Source: Euleptes europaea (Eukaryota; Chordata; Lepidosauria; Squamata; Sphaerodactylidae). From it: 64,000 bases of DNA. How positions within the stretch are numbered: position 1 is the first letter of the stretch; the number at the start of each line of letters is the position of its first letter. Below the pieces are notes generated by a model. That model was not told the DNA's origin. It made no database searches and worked only from the letters and a program-made list of their open reading frames with translations. Positions 63,888 through 64,000 of the stretch are shown piece after piece. Both the position numbers and the translations under genes were made by a program. The stretch is taken from assembly GCF_029931775.1 (NCBI RefSeq), contig NC_079319.1, positions 99,307,171 to 99,371,170 on the forward strand, in the 5' to 3' direction.

Positions 63888-64000
63888 TCGTAGGTTATCC
63901 GGGCTGTGTAACCGTGGTCTTGGTATTTTCTTTCCTGATGTTTCGCCAGCTGCTGTGGCAGGCATCTTCAAAGGAGTAACACTGAAGGACAGTGTCTCTC
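63888..64000. repeat. Foldback-type repeat arm, cut by the window end
   Basis: GGTTATCCGGGCTGTGTAAC, TTTCTTTCCTGATGTTTCGC and AACACTGAAGGACAGTGTC match the left arm of the repeat at 19272-19523. It continues past the window. Confidence 0.65.

Overview
The window looks like squamate reptile (lizard-type) nuclear DNA. The genes are split by GT-AG introns. The repeats include a BovB/RTE LINE, Sauria-like and 5S rRNA-derived SINEs, CR1/L2-type and L1 LINEs, a DIRS/Ngaro-type relic, Ty3/gypsy chromovirus relics, a Penelope-like relic, Tc1/mariner, and several hAT families including a SPIN-like copy. The species cannot be fixed from this sequence.

The window holds two host genes, both on the plus strand and both clade B (ov-) serpins in tandem. 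Gene 1 has coding exons at 8718-30145, with a TATA box at 5978 and a 5' non-coding exon ending at 6055. It encodes 415 residues and most resembles SERPINB2 (PAI-2). Gene 2 has coding exons at 44794-59123, with a TATA-like box at 43387 and a 5' exon ending at 43500. It encodes 391 residues and most resembles SERPINB10. The order and direction are as in the mammalian SERPINB2-SERPINB10 pair. Both genes have the ov-serpin exon pattern (168, variable, 135, 118, 143, 168 and 405 nt), clean splice sites and intact frames. Both place an Arg at the predicted P1 of the reactive loop. They differ mainly in exon 3 (the CD loop), which is 37 codons in gene 1 and 13 in gene 2.

Layout: 1-4060, DIRS/Ngaro-type relic split by an L1 tail; 4062-4173, LTR relic; 4174-5977, upstream flank; 5978-30911, gene 1, with introns carrying BovB, SINEs, hAT and MULE-like MITEs, a chromovirus relic with three levels of nested insertions, a 1.7 kb hAT element and an R4-like LINE; 31266-35090, nested hAT elements with a SPIN-like insertion; 35388-40056, convergent partial chromovirus copies; 40057-43060, Penelope-like relic; 43387-59485, gene 2, with a solo LTR, a 1.5 kb hAT element, SINEs and a Tc1 transposon that is itself interrupted by a solo LTR; 59700-64000, repeats.

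Many insertions carry target-site duplications readable by eye: 8 bp for hAT, about 10 bp for the MULE-like MITE, 5 bp for solo LTRs, TA for Tc1, and 13-14 bp for target-primed insertions. These give a relative chronology. I saw no sign of a novel multi-gene system. The most notable observations are the serpin pair, a third promoter/5'-exon-like module inside gene 1, short telomeric repeats inside the Tc1 copy, a hAT family with variable subterminal tandem arrays, and hammerhead-like cores in foldback repeats.
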